64,000 bases of DNA, taken from assembly GCF_001866645.1 (NCBI RefSeq), contig NZ_MLYP01000036.1, positions 1 through 64,000 of the forward strand. The letters run 5' to 3'. How positions within the stretch are numbered: position 1 is the first letter of the stretch; every line of letters begins with the position of its first letter. Positions 35,222 through 45,707 of this stretch are shown here, one piece after another. Position numbers and translations under genes: made by a program. The notes under the pieces are model-generated. The model ran no database searches, had not been told where the DNA came from, and worked only from the letters and a program-made list of their open reading frames with translations. This DNA is from Streptomyces colonosanans. GTDB lineage: Bacteria; Actinomycetota; Actinomycetes; Streptomycetales; Streptomycetaceae.

Positions 35222-36538
35222 ATGACCCACCCCGTCGTCCCCGCCACCCCCACCACCAGCGCCGAGCTGCGCGCCGCCCTCGACGAGCCGCTCCCCCTCG
35301 ACCAGGTCGACCTCGCCGACCTCGACAACTTCGCCGACGGCATCAAGCCCTGGCGCATGTTCCACACCCTGCGCCACGAGGACCCGGTGCACTGGCAGCC
35401 CGAGGAGGCACCCAACTCCGGCTTCTGGGCCGTCACCCGCCATGCCGACATCGCCCGCGTCGACCGCGACGCGGAGACGTTCACCTCCTCGAAGTTCGTC
35501 AACCTCGAAGAGGTCGACGACGACCAGATCAAGAAGCGCGCCTCCATCCTGGAGATGGACGGCGTCCGTCACCGCGCGCTGCGCAGCGTGATCCAGCGGC
35601 AGTTCGGCGCGAGCGTCATCAACAGCTACGGCGACTTCTTGCGCGGTCTGACCGCCAAGACGCTCGACGCGGCCCTGGCCAAGGGCACCTTCGACTTCGT
35701 CAAGGAGGTGTCCGCCGACTTCCCCATCAACGTCCTGGCCCGCCTCCTCGACGTGCCGCCGGAGGACAACCAGCAGCTCATCGACTGGGGCAACCGGATC
35801 ATCGGCAACACCGACCCGGACTACGCGGACGTACTGCTGCACACCGAGGAGAGCGAGAAGTACCGCGACCTGCCCTTCCGCTCCCCCGCCTCGCTCGAGG
35901 TCTTCGAGTACGGCCGCGAACTCGCCCGGCAGCGCCGCGGAGGCAACGGCACCGACCTCGTGTCCCGGCTCGTCAACGAGACCCCCCGCGACGGCGTCCC
36001 GCTCTCGGCGCGGGACTTCGACAACTACTTCCTGCTGCTGGTGGTCGCCGGCAACGAGACCACCCGCCACACCATCTCCCACTCCATGCTGGCGCTCCTC
36101 CAGCACCCGGAGCAGCTGGCCCGCCTCAAGGACGACCCCTCGCTCATCCCGGCCGCGGTGGAGGAGTTCCTGCGCTGGTCCTCGCCCGTCTACCACTTCC
36201 GGCGCACGGCCACCCGTGACGTCGAGCTCGGCGGCAAGCATGTCAAGGAAGGCGACAAGGTCGTGATGTGGTTCGCCTCCGGCAACCGCGACGAGAAGGT
36301 CTTCGGCAACCCGTACGACTTCGACGTCACCCGGCAGGACAACGACCATGTCACCTTCGGCAAGGGCAGCCCCCACCTGTGCCTGGGCAACCTGCTGGCC
36401 CGCACCGAGATCCGCATCATGTTCGAGGAACTGATCCCGCGCATCGCGGACATCCGCCTCGCCGGCGACATCCCCCGCGTCCGCTCCAACTTCGTCAACG
36501 GCATCAAGAAGCTGCCGGTCGAGGTCACCCTGGCCTGA
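35222..36538 (+). CDS. Cytochrome P450
   Basis: The 438-residue protein has all P450 marks: the I-helix oxygen site AGNETTRH (about 276-283), ExxR in EEFLRWSSP and the heme loop FGKGSPHLCLGNLLAR with ligand C387. It lacks a membrane anchor, as usual in actinobacteria, and would draw electrons from the ferredoxin and reductase encoded divergently. In the same message as an amine-glutamylating ligase, it could hydroxylate the glutamylated amine, either next to nitrogen (releasing an aldehyde) or on an aromatic ring. AGGAG is 11 nt before ATG 35222. Confidence 0.95.
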   Translation: MTHPVVPATPTTSAELRAALDEPLPLDQVDLADLDNFADGIKPWRMFHTLRHEDPVHWQPEEAPNSGFWAVTRHADIARVDRDAETFTSSKFVNLEEVDDDQIKKRASILEMDGVRHRALRSVIQRQFGASVINSYGDFLRGLTAKTLDAALAKGTFDFVKEVSADFPINVLARLLDVPPEDNQQLIDWGNRIIGNTDPDYADVLLHTEESEKYRDLPFRSPASLEVFEYGRELARQRRGGNGTDLVSRLVNETPRDGVPLSARDFDNYFLLLVVAGNETTRHTISHSMLALLQHPEQLARLKDDPSLIPAAVEEFLRWSSPVYHFRRTATRDVELGGKHVKEGDKVVMWFASGNRDEKVFGNPYDFDVTRQDNDHVTFGKGSPHLCLGNLLARTEIRIMFEELIPRIADIRLAGDIPRVRSNFVNGIKKLPVEVTLA

Positions 36539-36561
36539 CGAACGTCCCGGCAGCCGAAGAC

Positions 36562-36593
36562 CCCGGCTCCCCCGTTTCTACGGGGGAGCCGGG
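36562..36593 (+). terminator. Strong hairpin terminator after P450
   Basis: A perfect 14-bp GC-rich stem (36562-36575 with 36580-36593) and loop TTCT lies 23 nt after the P450 stop codon. Confidence 0.85.
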
Positions 36594-36617
36594 ATCCGGT
36601 GCCTGCCTGTCGGGGCA

Positions 36618-36853
36618 CTAGCGCCGCGGCAGGCAACGTTCGCCCCGTCGCGACGCCCGTCACGCTCCCCCAAGCTCTTCGAGCAGGGGGTACCCCCTGC
36701 TCGCCGCACCGACCGAAAGCCCAAGTACGTCCAGTACGAGGGCTTCCGGCCGGCACGCCGGTGGGGGCACCGCCCGCGCGAGCGAAGCCGAGCGTGGGGG
36801 AACGCACCGAACGCCGCTCCTTAACGGGCAAACGTTGCCTGCCACGGCACTAG
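36618..36853. repeat. MITE-like repeat, copy 3 (complete)
   Basis: The ends 36618-36644 and 36827-36853 form a 27-bp terminal inverted repeat with three mismatches and the motif GGCAGGCAACGTT. Both ends carry CTAG, which may be a 4-bp target duplication. The core AAGTACGTCCAGTACGA lies near 36722-36738, in reverse orientation to copies 1 and 2. The right-hand CTAG supplies the TAG stop codon of the next minus-strand gene. No transposase is inside. Confidence 0.8.
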
Positions 36854-37410
36854 CGCGAGGGTCGCGCGTGGCCCGCCGTGGCGCGGCGGGCCGCGTGCGT
36901 GAAGGCGATCGCGGCGGTGAGGAACATGCCCACCACCGCGGCCGGAACGGCGACGGCCAGCACCCAGTGCAGGCCGTCGTCAGGGCCGGCGGCCAGCGCC
37001 ACGACCGCGGTGAACGCGGCCGCGGCCAGCCCGCAGGCGACCAGGGCGACGAAGACGAGCCGTGAGGGGCCATCACCCTCCCGGAGCGCACCGTCGCGCA
37101 ACTCCGCCCAGTGGCGGGCCGTCTCCTGCATCTCACGCCTGCGCTGCACCGCAGCGCGGCCCCAGACGCCGGCCGTGACGGCGGCGCCCGCCACGGCGAC
37201 GCCGCAGGGGATCCACCACGCCCGGACCACGAGCAGAAGTGCAGCGACGGCCCCGATCGTGATCCAGCCGCTCAGACAGGCCGCCGCACCGGTGCGACGG
37301 GAGACGGGGCGGTCAGCCCCGGCACGCAGGTCGGCCAGCGCCGGCAGGTACCAGACGCAGCCGGCGGCGGTCACCATCGCAGCCCCCAGGGCGAGCACGG
37401 TCCGGGACAC
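36850..37410 (-). CDS. Membrane protein next to ctaD, 186 aa
   Basis: The product has four predicted membrane segments: residues 1-24, 45-66, a pair near 70-85, and two near the end (VFVALVACGLAAAAFTAVVA; VLAVAVPAAVVGMFLTAAIA), with a cytosolic basic loop WGRAAVQRRREMQETARHW. I do not recognise the family. It starts 3 nt after the ctaD stop codon, so it is probably co-transcribed with ctaD and may serve the oxidase. Its stop TAG lies in the end of repeat copy 3, so the original C terminus may have been changed by insertion. Confidence 0.65.
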   Translation of the reverse strand: MSRTVLALGAAMVTAAGCVWYLPALADLRAGADRPVSRRTGAAACLSGWITIGAVAALLLVVRAWWIPCGVAVAGAAVTAGVWGRAAVQRRREMQETARHWAELRDGALREGDGPSRLVFVALVACGLAAAAFTAVVALAAGPDDGLHWVLAVAVPAAVVGMFLTAAIAFTHAARRATAGHARPSR

Positions 37411-37413
37411 GGT

Positions 37414-39114
37414 TCAGCTCGCCTTCTGGAGCGCGGCGACCTCGGGGTGGTGCAGGTCGAACGCGGGGGACTCCGACCGGATCTGCGGCAGCGACAGGAA
37501 GTTGTGCCGGGGCGGCGGGCAGGAGGTGGCCCACTCCAGCGAGCGGCCGTAGCCCCACGGGTCGTCGACGCCGACCGGCTTGCCGTACCTGGCCGTCTTC
37601 CAGACGTTGTAGAAGAAGGGCAGCAGCGACAGACCGAGCAGGAACGACCCTATGGTGGAGAGCATGTTGAGGGTGGTGAAGCCGTCGGTGGCCAGGTAGT
37701 CCGCGTACCGGCGGGGCATGCCCTCGACGCCCAGCCAGTGCTGCACCAGGAACGTGAGGTGGAAGCCGGCCGTGAGCGTCCAGAACGTGATCTTCCCGAG
37801 CCGTTCGTCGAGCATCTTGCCGGTGAACTTCGGCCACCAGAAGTGGAACCCCGCGAACATCGCGTACACGACGGTACCGAAGAGCGTGTAGTGGAAGTGC
37901 GCGACGACGAAGTACGTGTCGGAGACGTGGAAGTCGATCGGCGGCGAGGCCAGCATCACACCGGTCAGGCCACCGAAGACGAAGGTGACCAGGAAGCCCA
38001 TGGTCCATAGCATCGGTGTCTCGAAGGACAGACTGCCCTTCCACATCGTGCCGATCCAGTTGAAGAACTTCACACCGGTCGGCACCGCGATCAGGAAGGT
38101 CATGAAGGAGAAGAACGGCAGCAGCACGCCGCCCGTGACGTACATGTGGTGCGCCCACACCGTCACCGACAGACCAGCGATCGCGATCGTCGCGCCGACC
38201 AGGCCCATGTAGCCGAACATCGGCTTGCGGCTGAAGACCGGGATCACTTCCGAGACGATGCCGAAGAACGGCAGCGCCAGGATGTACACCTCGGGGTGGC
38301 CGAAGAACCAGAAGAGGTGCTGCCACAGCAGCGCTCCGCCGTTGGCCGCGTCGAAGATGTGGCCGCCGAACCGGCGGTCGGTCTCGAGTGCGAACAGCGC
38401 CGCGGCCAGAACCGGGAACGTCATGAGGACCAGCAGGGAGGTCAGCAGCACGTTCCACACGAAGATGGGCATGCGGAACATCGTCATGCCCGGAGCGCGC
38501 ATGCAGACGATCGTGGTGATGAAGTTGACCGCACCGAAGATCGAGCCGAAGCCGGAGAACGCCACACCCATGATCCACAGGTCGGCGCCGAGCCCAGGCG
38601 AATGGACGGAGTCCGACAGGGGGGCGTAGAGGAACCAGCCGAAGTCGGCGGCCCCGTCCGGCGTCAGGAACCCGAAGGCCGCGATCAGCGAACCGAACAG
38701 GAAGAGCCAGTAGGCCAGCATGTTCAGCCGGGGGAAGGCGACGTCGGGGGCGCCGATCTGCAGCGGCATGATCCAGTTCGCGAAGCCGGTGAACAGCGGC
38801 ATCGCAAACATCAGCAGCATGATCGAACCGTGCATCGTGAATGCCTGGTTGAACTGCTCGGTCGACATCATCTGCATGCCGGGCCGGGCCAGTTCGGCAC
38901 GCATCAGCAGGGCGAGCACACCACCGATGATGAAGAAGATGAGCGCGGTGACCAGGTACATCGTGCCGATCTTCTTGTGGTCCGTGGTCGTCAACCACTC
39001 CACCCACGAAGGCCGCCGCGAAACATGCTCCATCTGTCCGGACGTCTCGTCCGCCACGGAGATCTCCGTCCGCGTCCGCGCGGTCTCCACTTGTTGTATC
39101 TGTGCCTCGTCCAC
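37414..39114 (-). CDS. ctaD: Cytochrome c oxidase subunit I
   Basis: The 566-residue protein has 12 membrane segments and the heme-copper ligands: [29 protein letters not shown] (histidine-tyrosine crosslink pair), WAHHMYVTG and [11 protein letters not shown]. It is subunit I of an aa3-type oxidase, reducing O2 and pumping protons. No ctaC, ctaE or ctaF is adjacent, so this is a lone second copy that would need the main operon's partners. GTG 39114 follows GGGAGG by about 10 nt; the frame open to 39315 includes the promoter. A DosR/OsdR-like box lies 122 bp upstream. Confidence 0.95.
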   Translation of the reverse strand: MDEAQIQQVETARTRTEISVADETSGQMEHVSRRPSWVEWLTTTDHKKIGTMYLVTALIFFIIGGVLALLMRAELARPGMQMMSTEQFNQAFTMHGSIMLLMFAMPLFTGFANWIMPLQIGAPDVAFPRLNMLAYWLFLFGSLIAAFGFLTPDGAADFGWFLYAPLSDSVHSPGLGADLWIMGVAFSGFGSIFGAVNFITTIVCMRAPGMTMFRMPIFVWNVLLTSLLVLMTFPVLAAALFALETDRRFGGHIFDAANGGALLWQHLFWFFGHPEVYILALPFFGIVSEVIPVFSRKPMFGYMGLVGATIAIAGLSVTVWAHHMYVTGGVLLPFFSFMTFLIAVPTGVKFFNWIGTMWKGSLSFETPMLWTMGFLVTFVFGGLTGVMLASPPIDFHVSDTYFVVAHFHYTLFGTVVYAMFAGFHFWWPKFTGKMLDERLGKITFWTLTAGFHLTFLVQHWLGVEGMPRRYADYLATDGFTTLNMLSTIGSFLLGLSLLPFFYNVWKTARYGKPVGVDDPWGYGRSLEWATSCPPPRHNFLSLPQIRSESPAFDLHHPEVAALQKAS

Positions 39115-39235
39115 CGGACGGCATCCTCCCTGGGCGTGTTCGTCGACGGACCGGGAAGCGGCATGGGTGCGGAAGACGACCACGGCCCTTCCCGGCCGCG
39201 CATCATGATCAGCGCTGGGGTACCTGGTCCGGATA

Positions 39236-39249
39236 GGGCCGAAGGGCCC
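39236..39249 (-). promoter_or_regulatory. DosR/OsdR-like box upstream of ctaD
   Basis: GGGCC-GAAG-GGCCC is a 14-bp palindrome of the GGG-N8-CCC type bound by DosR/DevR and the Streptomyces OsdR response regulators, which answer hypoxia, NO and redox stress. It is followed by more GC-rich palindromic sequence (39250-39280) that may include a second site. Assignment by pattern only. Confidence 0.45.
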
Positions 39250-39358
39250 CTGCAGGGCCCCGCCCACGGGGCCCAACGTCCCTACCTCGTCCACACACAG
39301 GGACGGACCGGACATACGCGAGCACCGGTGTCCGTGTCCGGCGGGTGCGCGGGCGAGG

Positions 39359-40027
39359 TCAGAGCAGCGTCTGCCAGTAGGACCAGAAGCGTGTGCCGAT
39401 CAGCATCACGATGGTCAGACACCAGGTGACCGGAACCACCCAGTGGAACTCCAGCATCCCGGCGACCAGGGCACGCGGGGCCCGGATGATCCCGTGCCGG
39501 AGGTTGTGCACGGTGGTGTAGCAGAAGAGGACGATGGTGGCCGCCCAGGCCAGGCAGCACCACAGGCACAGCGCGCCGATCTCGTACAGCGCCTGGGTCA
39601 TCAGCCACATGCAGAACGCCACACCGAGCAGCCCGCCCGCGTTGAGCCCGAGCCAGAACCAGCGCCGGTAGCGGGCCCCCGCCAGCAGCCCCACGCCGGC
39701 CGCGACCACGACCGGGTACGCGAGCAGCCCGAGCAACGGGTTGGGGAAGCCGAACACCGACGCCTGATCGCTGCGCATCACGTTCGAGCACGACACCACC
39801 GGGCTCAGATTGCACGCCGGGATGAAGTCCGGGTTCACCAGCAGCTCGACCTTGTCGATGGTGATCACGAAGGAGGAGAGGATCCCGAGCGCCCCGGTGA
39901 CGATCAGCAGCCAGGCGAAGGCACGGGAGGCACCGCTCGCGCCGTCCGGCGTGATCTCCCCTCGTCCTCCGTCCTCCCGGGCCCTGGTGGTGAGGTGGTG
40001 CAGGGTGGCAGTGCTGCTGCTGGTCAT
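39359..40027 (-). CDS. Vitamin K epoxide reductase (VKOR) family membrane protein
   Basis: The 222-residue protein has five membrane segments, the redox pair C154-LW-C157 (CLWC) and the partner cysteines C72 and C80 in [16 protein letters not shown], all typical of VKOR. It reoxidises disulfide-forming enzymes outside the membrane and hands electrons to quinone. No DsbA-like partner is fused or adjacent. ATG 40027 starts [11 protein letters not shown]; the frame open to 40177 has no better start. It is upstream of ctaD in the same direction with 244 nt between, each with its own palindromic box. Confidence 0.85.
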   Translation of the reverse strand: MTSSSTATLHHLTTRAREDGGRGEITPDGASGASRAFAWLLIVTGALGILSSFVITIDKVELLVNPDFIPACNLSPVVSCSNVMRSDQASVFGFPNPLLGLLAYPVVVAAGVGLLAGARYRRWFWLGLNAGGLLGVAFCMWLMTQALYEIGALCLWCCLAWAATIVLFCYTTVHNLRHGIIRAPRALVAGMLEFHWVVPVTWCLTIVMLIGTRFWSYWQTLL

Positions 40028-40254
40028 CAGGGGTGTTCCGCCTCGCTCGCGCTCGGTGCGGGCTTTCCGGCCCGCGAGGGTCGATGGGTGGCTGTGCCCG
40101 TGCGGTCGGCGGCCGCCGTCAGGTCCCCGCAGGCACCCCCCTTGTACGGCGCCGTCTCCTCTGCCCGCGCACTGCACAGGTCCCGCCGTGCCGCCCGGAA
40201 GCGGGACAACGGGACCGAGGGACCAGTGAAGTCAGTGCGTCGTGCGGGCAACAA

Positions 40255-40268
40255 GGGCCGAACGGCCC
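40255..40268 (-). promoter_or_regulatory. DosR/OsdR-like box upstream of VKOR gene
   Basis: GGGCCG-AA-CGGCCC is a near-perfect 14-bp palindrome 228 bp upstream of the VKOR start, matching the box before ctaD. The sequence between (40201-40232) has GGGAC repeats that could add weaker sites. It also sits 8 bp past the ABC gene stop, so a weak terminator role cannot be excluded. Confidence 0.4.
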
Positions 40269-40276
40269 TGGCGCCC

Positions 40277-42175
40277 CTACACGACGGCCTCCGGTTCGAC
40301 CTCCCGGGGCGCGCCCGCCTTCTCGAACTGCGTGCGGTACAGCTGCGCGTACCGTCCGCCCTCCGACAGGAGTTCCTGGTGTGTGCCCCGCTCCACGATC
40401 CGGCCGGACTCGACGACGAGGATCACGTCGGCGGCGCGCACGGTGGACAGCCGGTGGGCGATGACCACGGCGGTGCGGCCCTCCAGCGCCTCCGTCAGGG
40501 CCTCTTGGACCGCGGCCTCCGAGGTGTTGTCCAGATGGGCGGTGGCCTCGTCGAGGATGACGACGCGCTGACGGGCCAGCAGCAGCCGGGCGATCGTCAT
40601 GCGCTGGCGTTCGCCGCCGGACAGACGGTAGCCGCGCTCACCGACGACGGTGTCGAGACCGTCGGGCAGGGACCGTACGAGGTCGTCGAGACGGGACCGG
40701 CGCAGCGCGTCCCACAGGTCGTCCTCGGTCGCGCTCGCGCGGGCCAGCAGCAGATTGGCCCGGACGGTGTCATGGAACAGATGGCCGTCCTGCGTGACCA
40801 TGCCGAGGGTCTCGCGCAGCGACTCGGCACTCAGGTCGCGGACGTCGACGTCAGCGACGCGGACGGCACCCTCGTCGACGTCGTACAGGCGCGGGAGCAG
40901 TCCGGCGATGGTGGACTTGCCGGCGCCGGAGGAGCCCACGAGCGCGACCGTCTGCCCGGGTTCGGCGCGGAAGGAGATGCCGCGCAGGACCTGGGCGCCG
41001 CCGCGGGTGTCCAGGGTCGCCACCTCCTCCAGGGAGGCGAGGGAGACCTTGTCGGCGGTCGGGTAGGCGAAGCGGACGTTGTCGAACTCGACCGCCACCG
41101 GACCGTCGGGGACCCGTCGCGGATCCGTCTTCTCCTCGATCAGCGGCTTGAGGTCCAGTACTTCGAAAACGCGCTCGAAGCTGACGAGAGCACTCATGAC
41201 CTCGACCCGTGCGCCCGCGAGGGAGGTGAGCGGTGCGTAGAGCCGGGTGAGCAGCAGGGCCAGCGAGACGACGGCGCCCGGCTCGAGGGTGCCGCTGAGG
41301 GCGAACCAGCCGCCGAGGCCGTAGACCAGGGCGAGCGCGAGGGCGGAGACCAGCGTGAGCGCGGTGATGAACGCGGACTGCGCCATCGCCGTCCGCACCC
41401 CGATGTCCCGCACCCGCCGGGCCCGCGCCGCGAATTCGGCGGACTCGTCGTCCGGCCGCCCGAACAGCTTCACCAGCGTGGCACCGGGCGCGGAGAAGCG
41501 CTCCGTCATCCGGTTGCCCATCGCGGCGTTGAGGTCGGCGGCCTCCCGCTGCAGCCGCGCCATCCGGCCGCCCATCCGCCGCGCCGGGACGACGAAGACC
41601 GGCAGCAGCACCAGGGCGAGCAAGGTGATCTGCCAGGACAGGGTGAGCATCACGGCGAGCGTGAGCAGCAGCGTGACCACGTTGCCGACGACGCCCGACA
41701 GGGTGTTGCTGAAGGCGCGCTGGGCGCCGATGACGTCGTTGTTGAGTCGACTGACGAGCGCACCTGTACGCGTACGGGTGAAGAACGCGACCGGCATGCG
41801 CTGCACATGATCGAACACAGCCGTCCGCAGATCGAGGATGAGTCCTTCCCCGAGCGTGGCCGACAGCCGGCGGCTGAGGAGCCCCAGCGCCGCCTCGGCG
41901 AGCGCGATGAGGGCGATGAGCAACGACAGCCGTACGACCGTGCCTCGGTCGCCGTGCGACACGATCGCGTCGACGACGCGGCCCGCGAGCACGGGGGTCG
42001 CGACGGCGAGCAGCGCGGTCACCACGCTCAGCACGACGAACTGTGCGATACGGCGGCGGTGCGGGCGCGCGAACGCGGCGATGCGGCGCAGCGTGGCGCG
42101 GGCGAAGGGGCGGCGCTCCTGCCGTGCGGTCATGACGCTGTGCAGCTGATGCCAGGCGGTGGTTTCCATGCTCAT
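40277..42175 (-). CDS. ABC exporter half-transporter, SoxR-regulated type
   Basis: The 632-residue protein fuses a six-segment membrane domain (residues about 35-330) and an ATPase domain with Walker A ALVGSSGAGKST, Q-loop MVTQDGHLFHDT, signature LSGGERQRM, Walker B VVILDEATAHLD and the switch histidine in IAHRLSTV. As a half-transporter it acts as homodimer. The promoter carries a SoxR box, and the S. coelicolor SoxR regulon, as I recall it, includes one ABC transporter gene (SCO7008) in the icd neighbourhood, as here. It probably exports redox-active compounds. Confidence 0.9.
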   Translation of the reverse strand: MSMETTAWHQLHSVMTARQERRPFARATLRRIAAFARPHRRRIAQFVVLSVVTALLAVATPVLAGRVVDAIVSHGDRGTVVRLSLLIALIALAEAALGLLSRRLSATLGEGLILDLRTAVFDHVQRMPVAFFTRTRTGALVSRLNNDVIGAQRAFSNTLSGVVGNVVTLLLTLAVMLTLSWQITLLALVLLPVFVVPARRMGGRMARLQREAADLNAAMGNRMTERFSAPGATLVKLFGRPDDESAEFAARARRVRDIGVRTAMAQSAFITALTLVSALALALVYGLGGWFALSGTLEPGAVVSLALLLTRLYAPLTSLAGARVEVMSALVSFERVFEVLDLKPLIEEKTDPRRVPDGPVAVEFDNVRFAYPTADKVSLASLEEVATLDTRGGAQVLRGISFRAEPGQTVALVGSSGAGKSTIAGLLPRLYDVDEGAVRVADVDVRDLSAESLRETLGMVTQDGHLFHDTVRANLLLARASATEDDLWDALRRSRLDDLVRSLPDGLDTVVGERGYRLSGGERQRMTIARLLLARQRVVILDEATAHLDNTSEAAVQEALTEALEGRTAVVIAHRLSTVRAADVILVVESGRIVERGTHQELLSEGGRYAQLYRTQFEKAGAPREVEPEAVV

Positions 42176-42182
42176 GAGAGAA

Positions 42183-42213
42183 ACGCTAGAACCCCAAGCA
42201 TTGTTGAGGTCAA
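42183..42213 (-). promoter_or_regulatory. SoxR-box promoter with 19-bp spacer, leaderless start
   Basis: On the minus strand -35 TTGACC (42213-42208) and -10 TAGCGT (42188-42183) are separated by 19 bp. Inside lies CCTCAACAATGCTTGGGG (plus coordinates 42192-42209), close to the SoxR consensus CCTCAAG-N4-CTTGAGG. A MerR-family activator untwists such over-long spacers. Transcription should begin near 42176, directly at ATG 42175, and no ribosome binding site is present, so the message is likely leaderless. Confidence 0.75.
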
Positions 42214-42303
42214 TGCTCGGCGTACGAAGTCCGGAATCTCCCCCGTACTCAGGAGTAGCCTCAGCCGGGCCAGCCTTCTCCGCCGCGTGAAAGGGACAGC
42301 CCG

Positions 42304-44896
<2,593 letters not shown>

Positions 44897-44932
44897 CGGA
44901 CGCCCGCGGGAAACCCGCATCCGTGCGCACAG

Positions 44933-44965
44933 CCGCCCCGGCCGGATCCGATCCGGCCGGGGCGG
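44933..44965 (+). terminator. Strong hairpin terminator after icd
   Basis: A perfect 15-bp stem (44933-44947 with 44951-44965) and a 3-base loop lies 37 nt after the stop. 44966-45125 holds only the promoter of the next gene. Confidence 0.85.
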
Positions 44966-45125
44966 TCCGCTCTGCGGGGCGCGCCCGCGACGACTGACCG
45001 CCGCAACGAAGCCGGCCACTCCCCGAGGCACCCTGTCGCGGGGCCGGTCACCCGCTTCGGTGTGAGATCCGTCTGACCTGGAGCAACACGCCCACGGCAC
45101 GAGCCGTTGACCGTACGATCGGCAA

Positions 45126-45662
45126 ATGCCTGACACGACCGAAACCACGCCCGGCTGGTTGGCTCCCGACGAACTCGAGCTGGCGCGTGCCCGCATGCCG
45201 ATCCTGTACGTGGAAGCCGTGCCCGTGCGCGTCGACGACAGCGGCGAAGTCACCAGCATCGGCCTGCTGCTGCGGATCGGCCCCGACGGGACCGTCAGCC
45301 GTGCTCTCGTCTCCGGGCGGGTCCTGCACCACGAACGGGTCCGGGACGCGCTTCTGCGCCATCTGGAGAAGGACCTCGGCCCGGTGGCGCTCCCTCGCGT
45401 CCCGCCCTCTCTGCAGCCGTTCACCGTTGCCGAGTACTTCCCGACGCAGGGGATCACTCCGTTCCACGACCCCCGCCAGCACGCGGTGTCGCTCGCCTAC
45501 ATCGTTCCCGTGTCCGGCGACTGCCGCCCCCGCCAGGATGCGCTCGACCTCGAGTGGTTCAGCCCGCAGGAGGCCTCCTCGGCCCTGGTGCAGAACGAGA
45601 TGCCGGGTGGTCACGGCGTCCTGCTCAAGCAGGCCCTGGCCCATGTCGGCTGCCTGTCCTGA
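45126..45662 (+). CDS. Nudix-like DUF4916 protein
   Basis: The 178-residue protein starts MPDTTETTPGWLAPDELELA and contains ILYVEAVPVRVDDSGEVTSI, ALVSGRVLHHERVRDALLRH LEKDLG (split for length) and AEYFPTQGITPFHDPRQHAVSL, the pattern of the actinobacterial DUF4916 branch of the Nudix superfamily. The Nudix box is degenerate: the usual REUxEE helix is replaced by RDALLRHLEKDLG, so pyrophosphohydrolase activity is uncertain. Cytosolic. Function unknown. Confidence 0.75.
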   Translation: MPDTTETTPGWLAPDELELARARMPILYVEAVPVRVDDSGEVTSIGLLLRIGPDGTVSRALVSGRVLHHERVRDALLRHLEKDLGPVALPRVPPSLQPFTVAEYFPTQGITPFHDPRQHAVSLAYIVPVSGDCRPRQDALDLEWFSPQEASSALVQNEMPGGHGVLLKQALAHVGCLS

Positions 45663-45671
45663 CCGACGCGC

Positions 45672-45707
45672 CCGGCCCGGTGCCCCGCCTCAGGGGTGCC
45701 GGGCCGG
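45672..45707. terminator. Bidirectional hairpin between convergent genes
   Basis: About 15 bp of stem with two wobble pairs (45672-45686 with 45693-45707) separates the Nudix-like and DUF427 genes and overlaps the stop codon of the latter. Confidence 0.6.

Noticed and set aside
37313..39124. 603-codon minus-strand frame overlapping ctaD
   Set aside because: It is a different frame of ctaD with no membrane pattern; the heme-copper ligands are all in the other frame.
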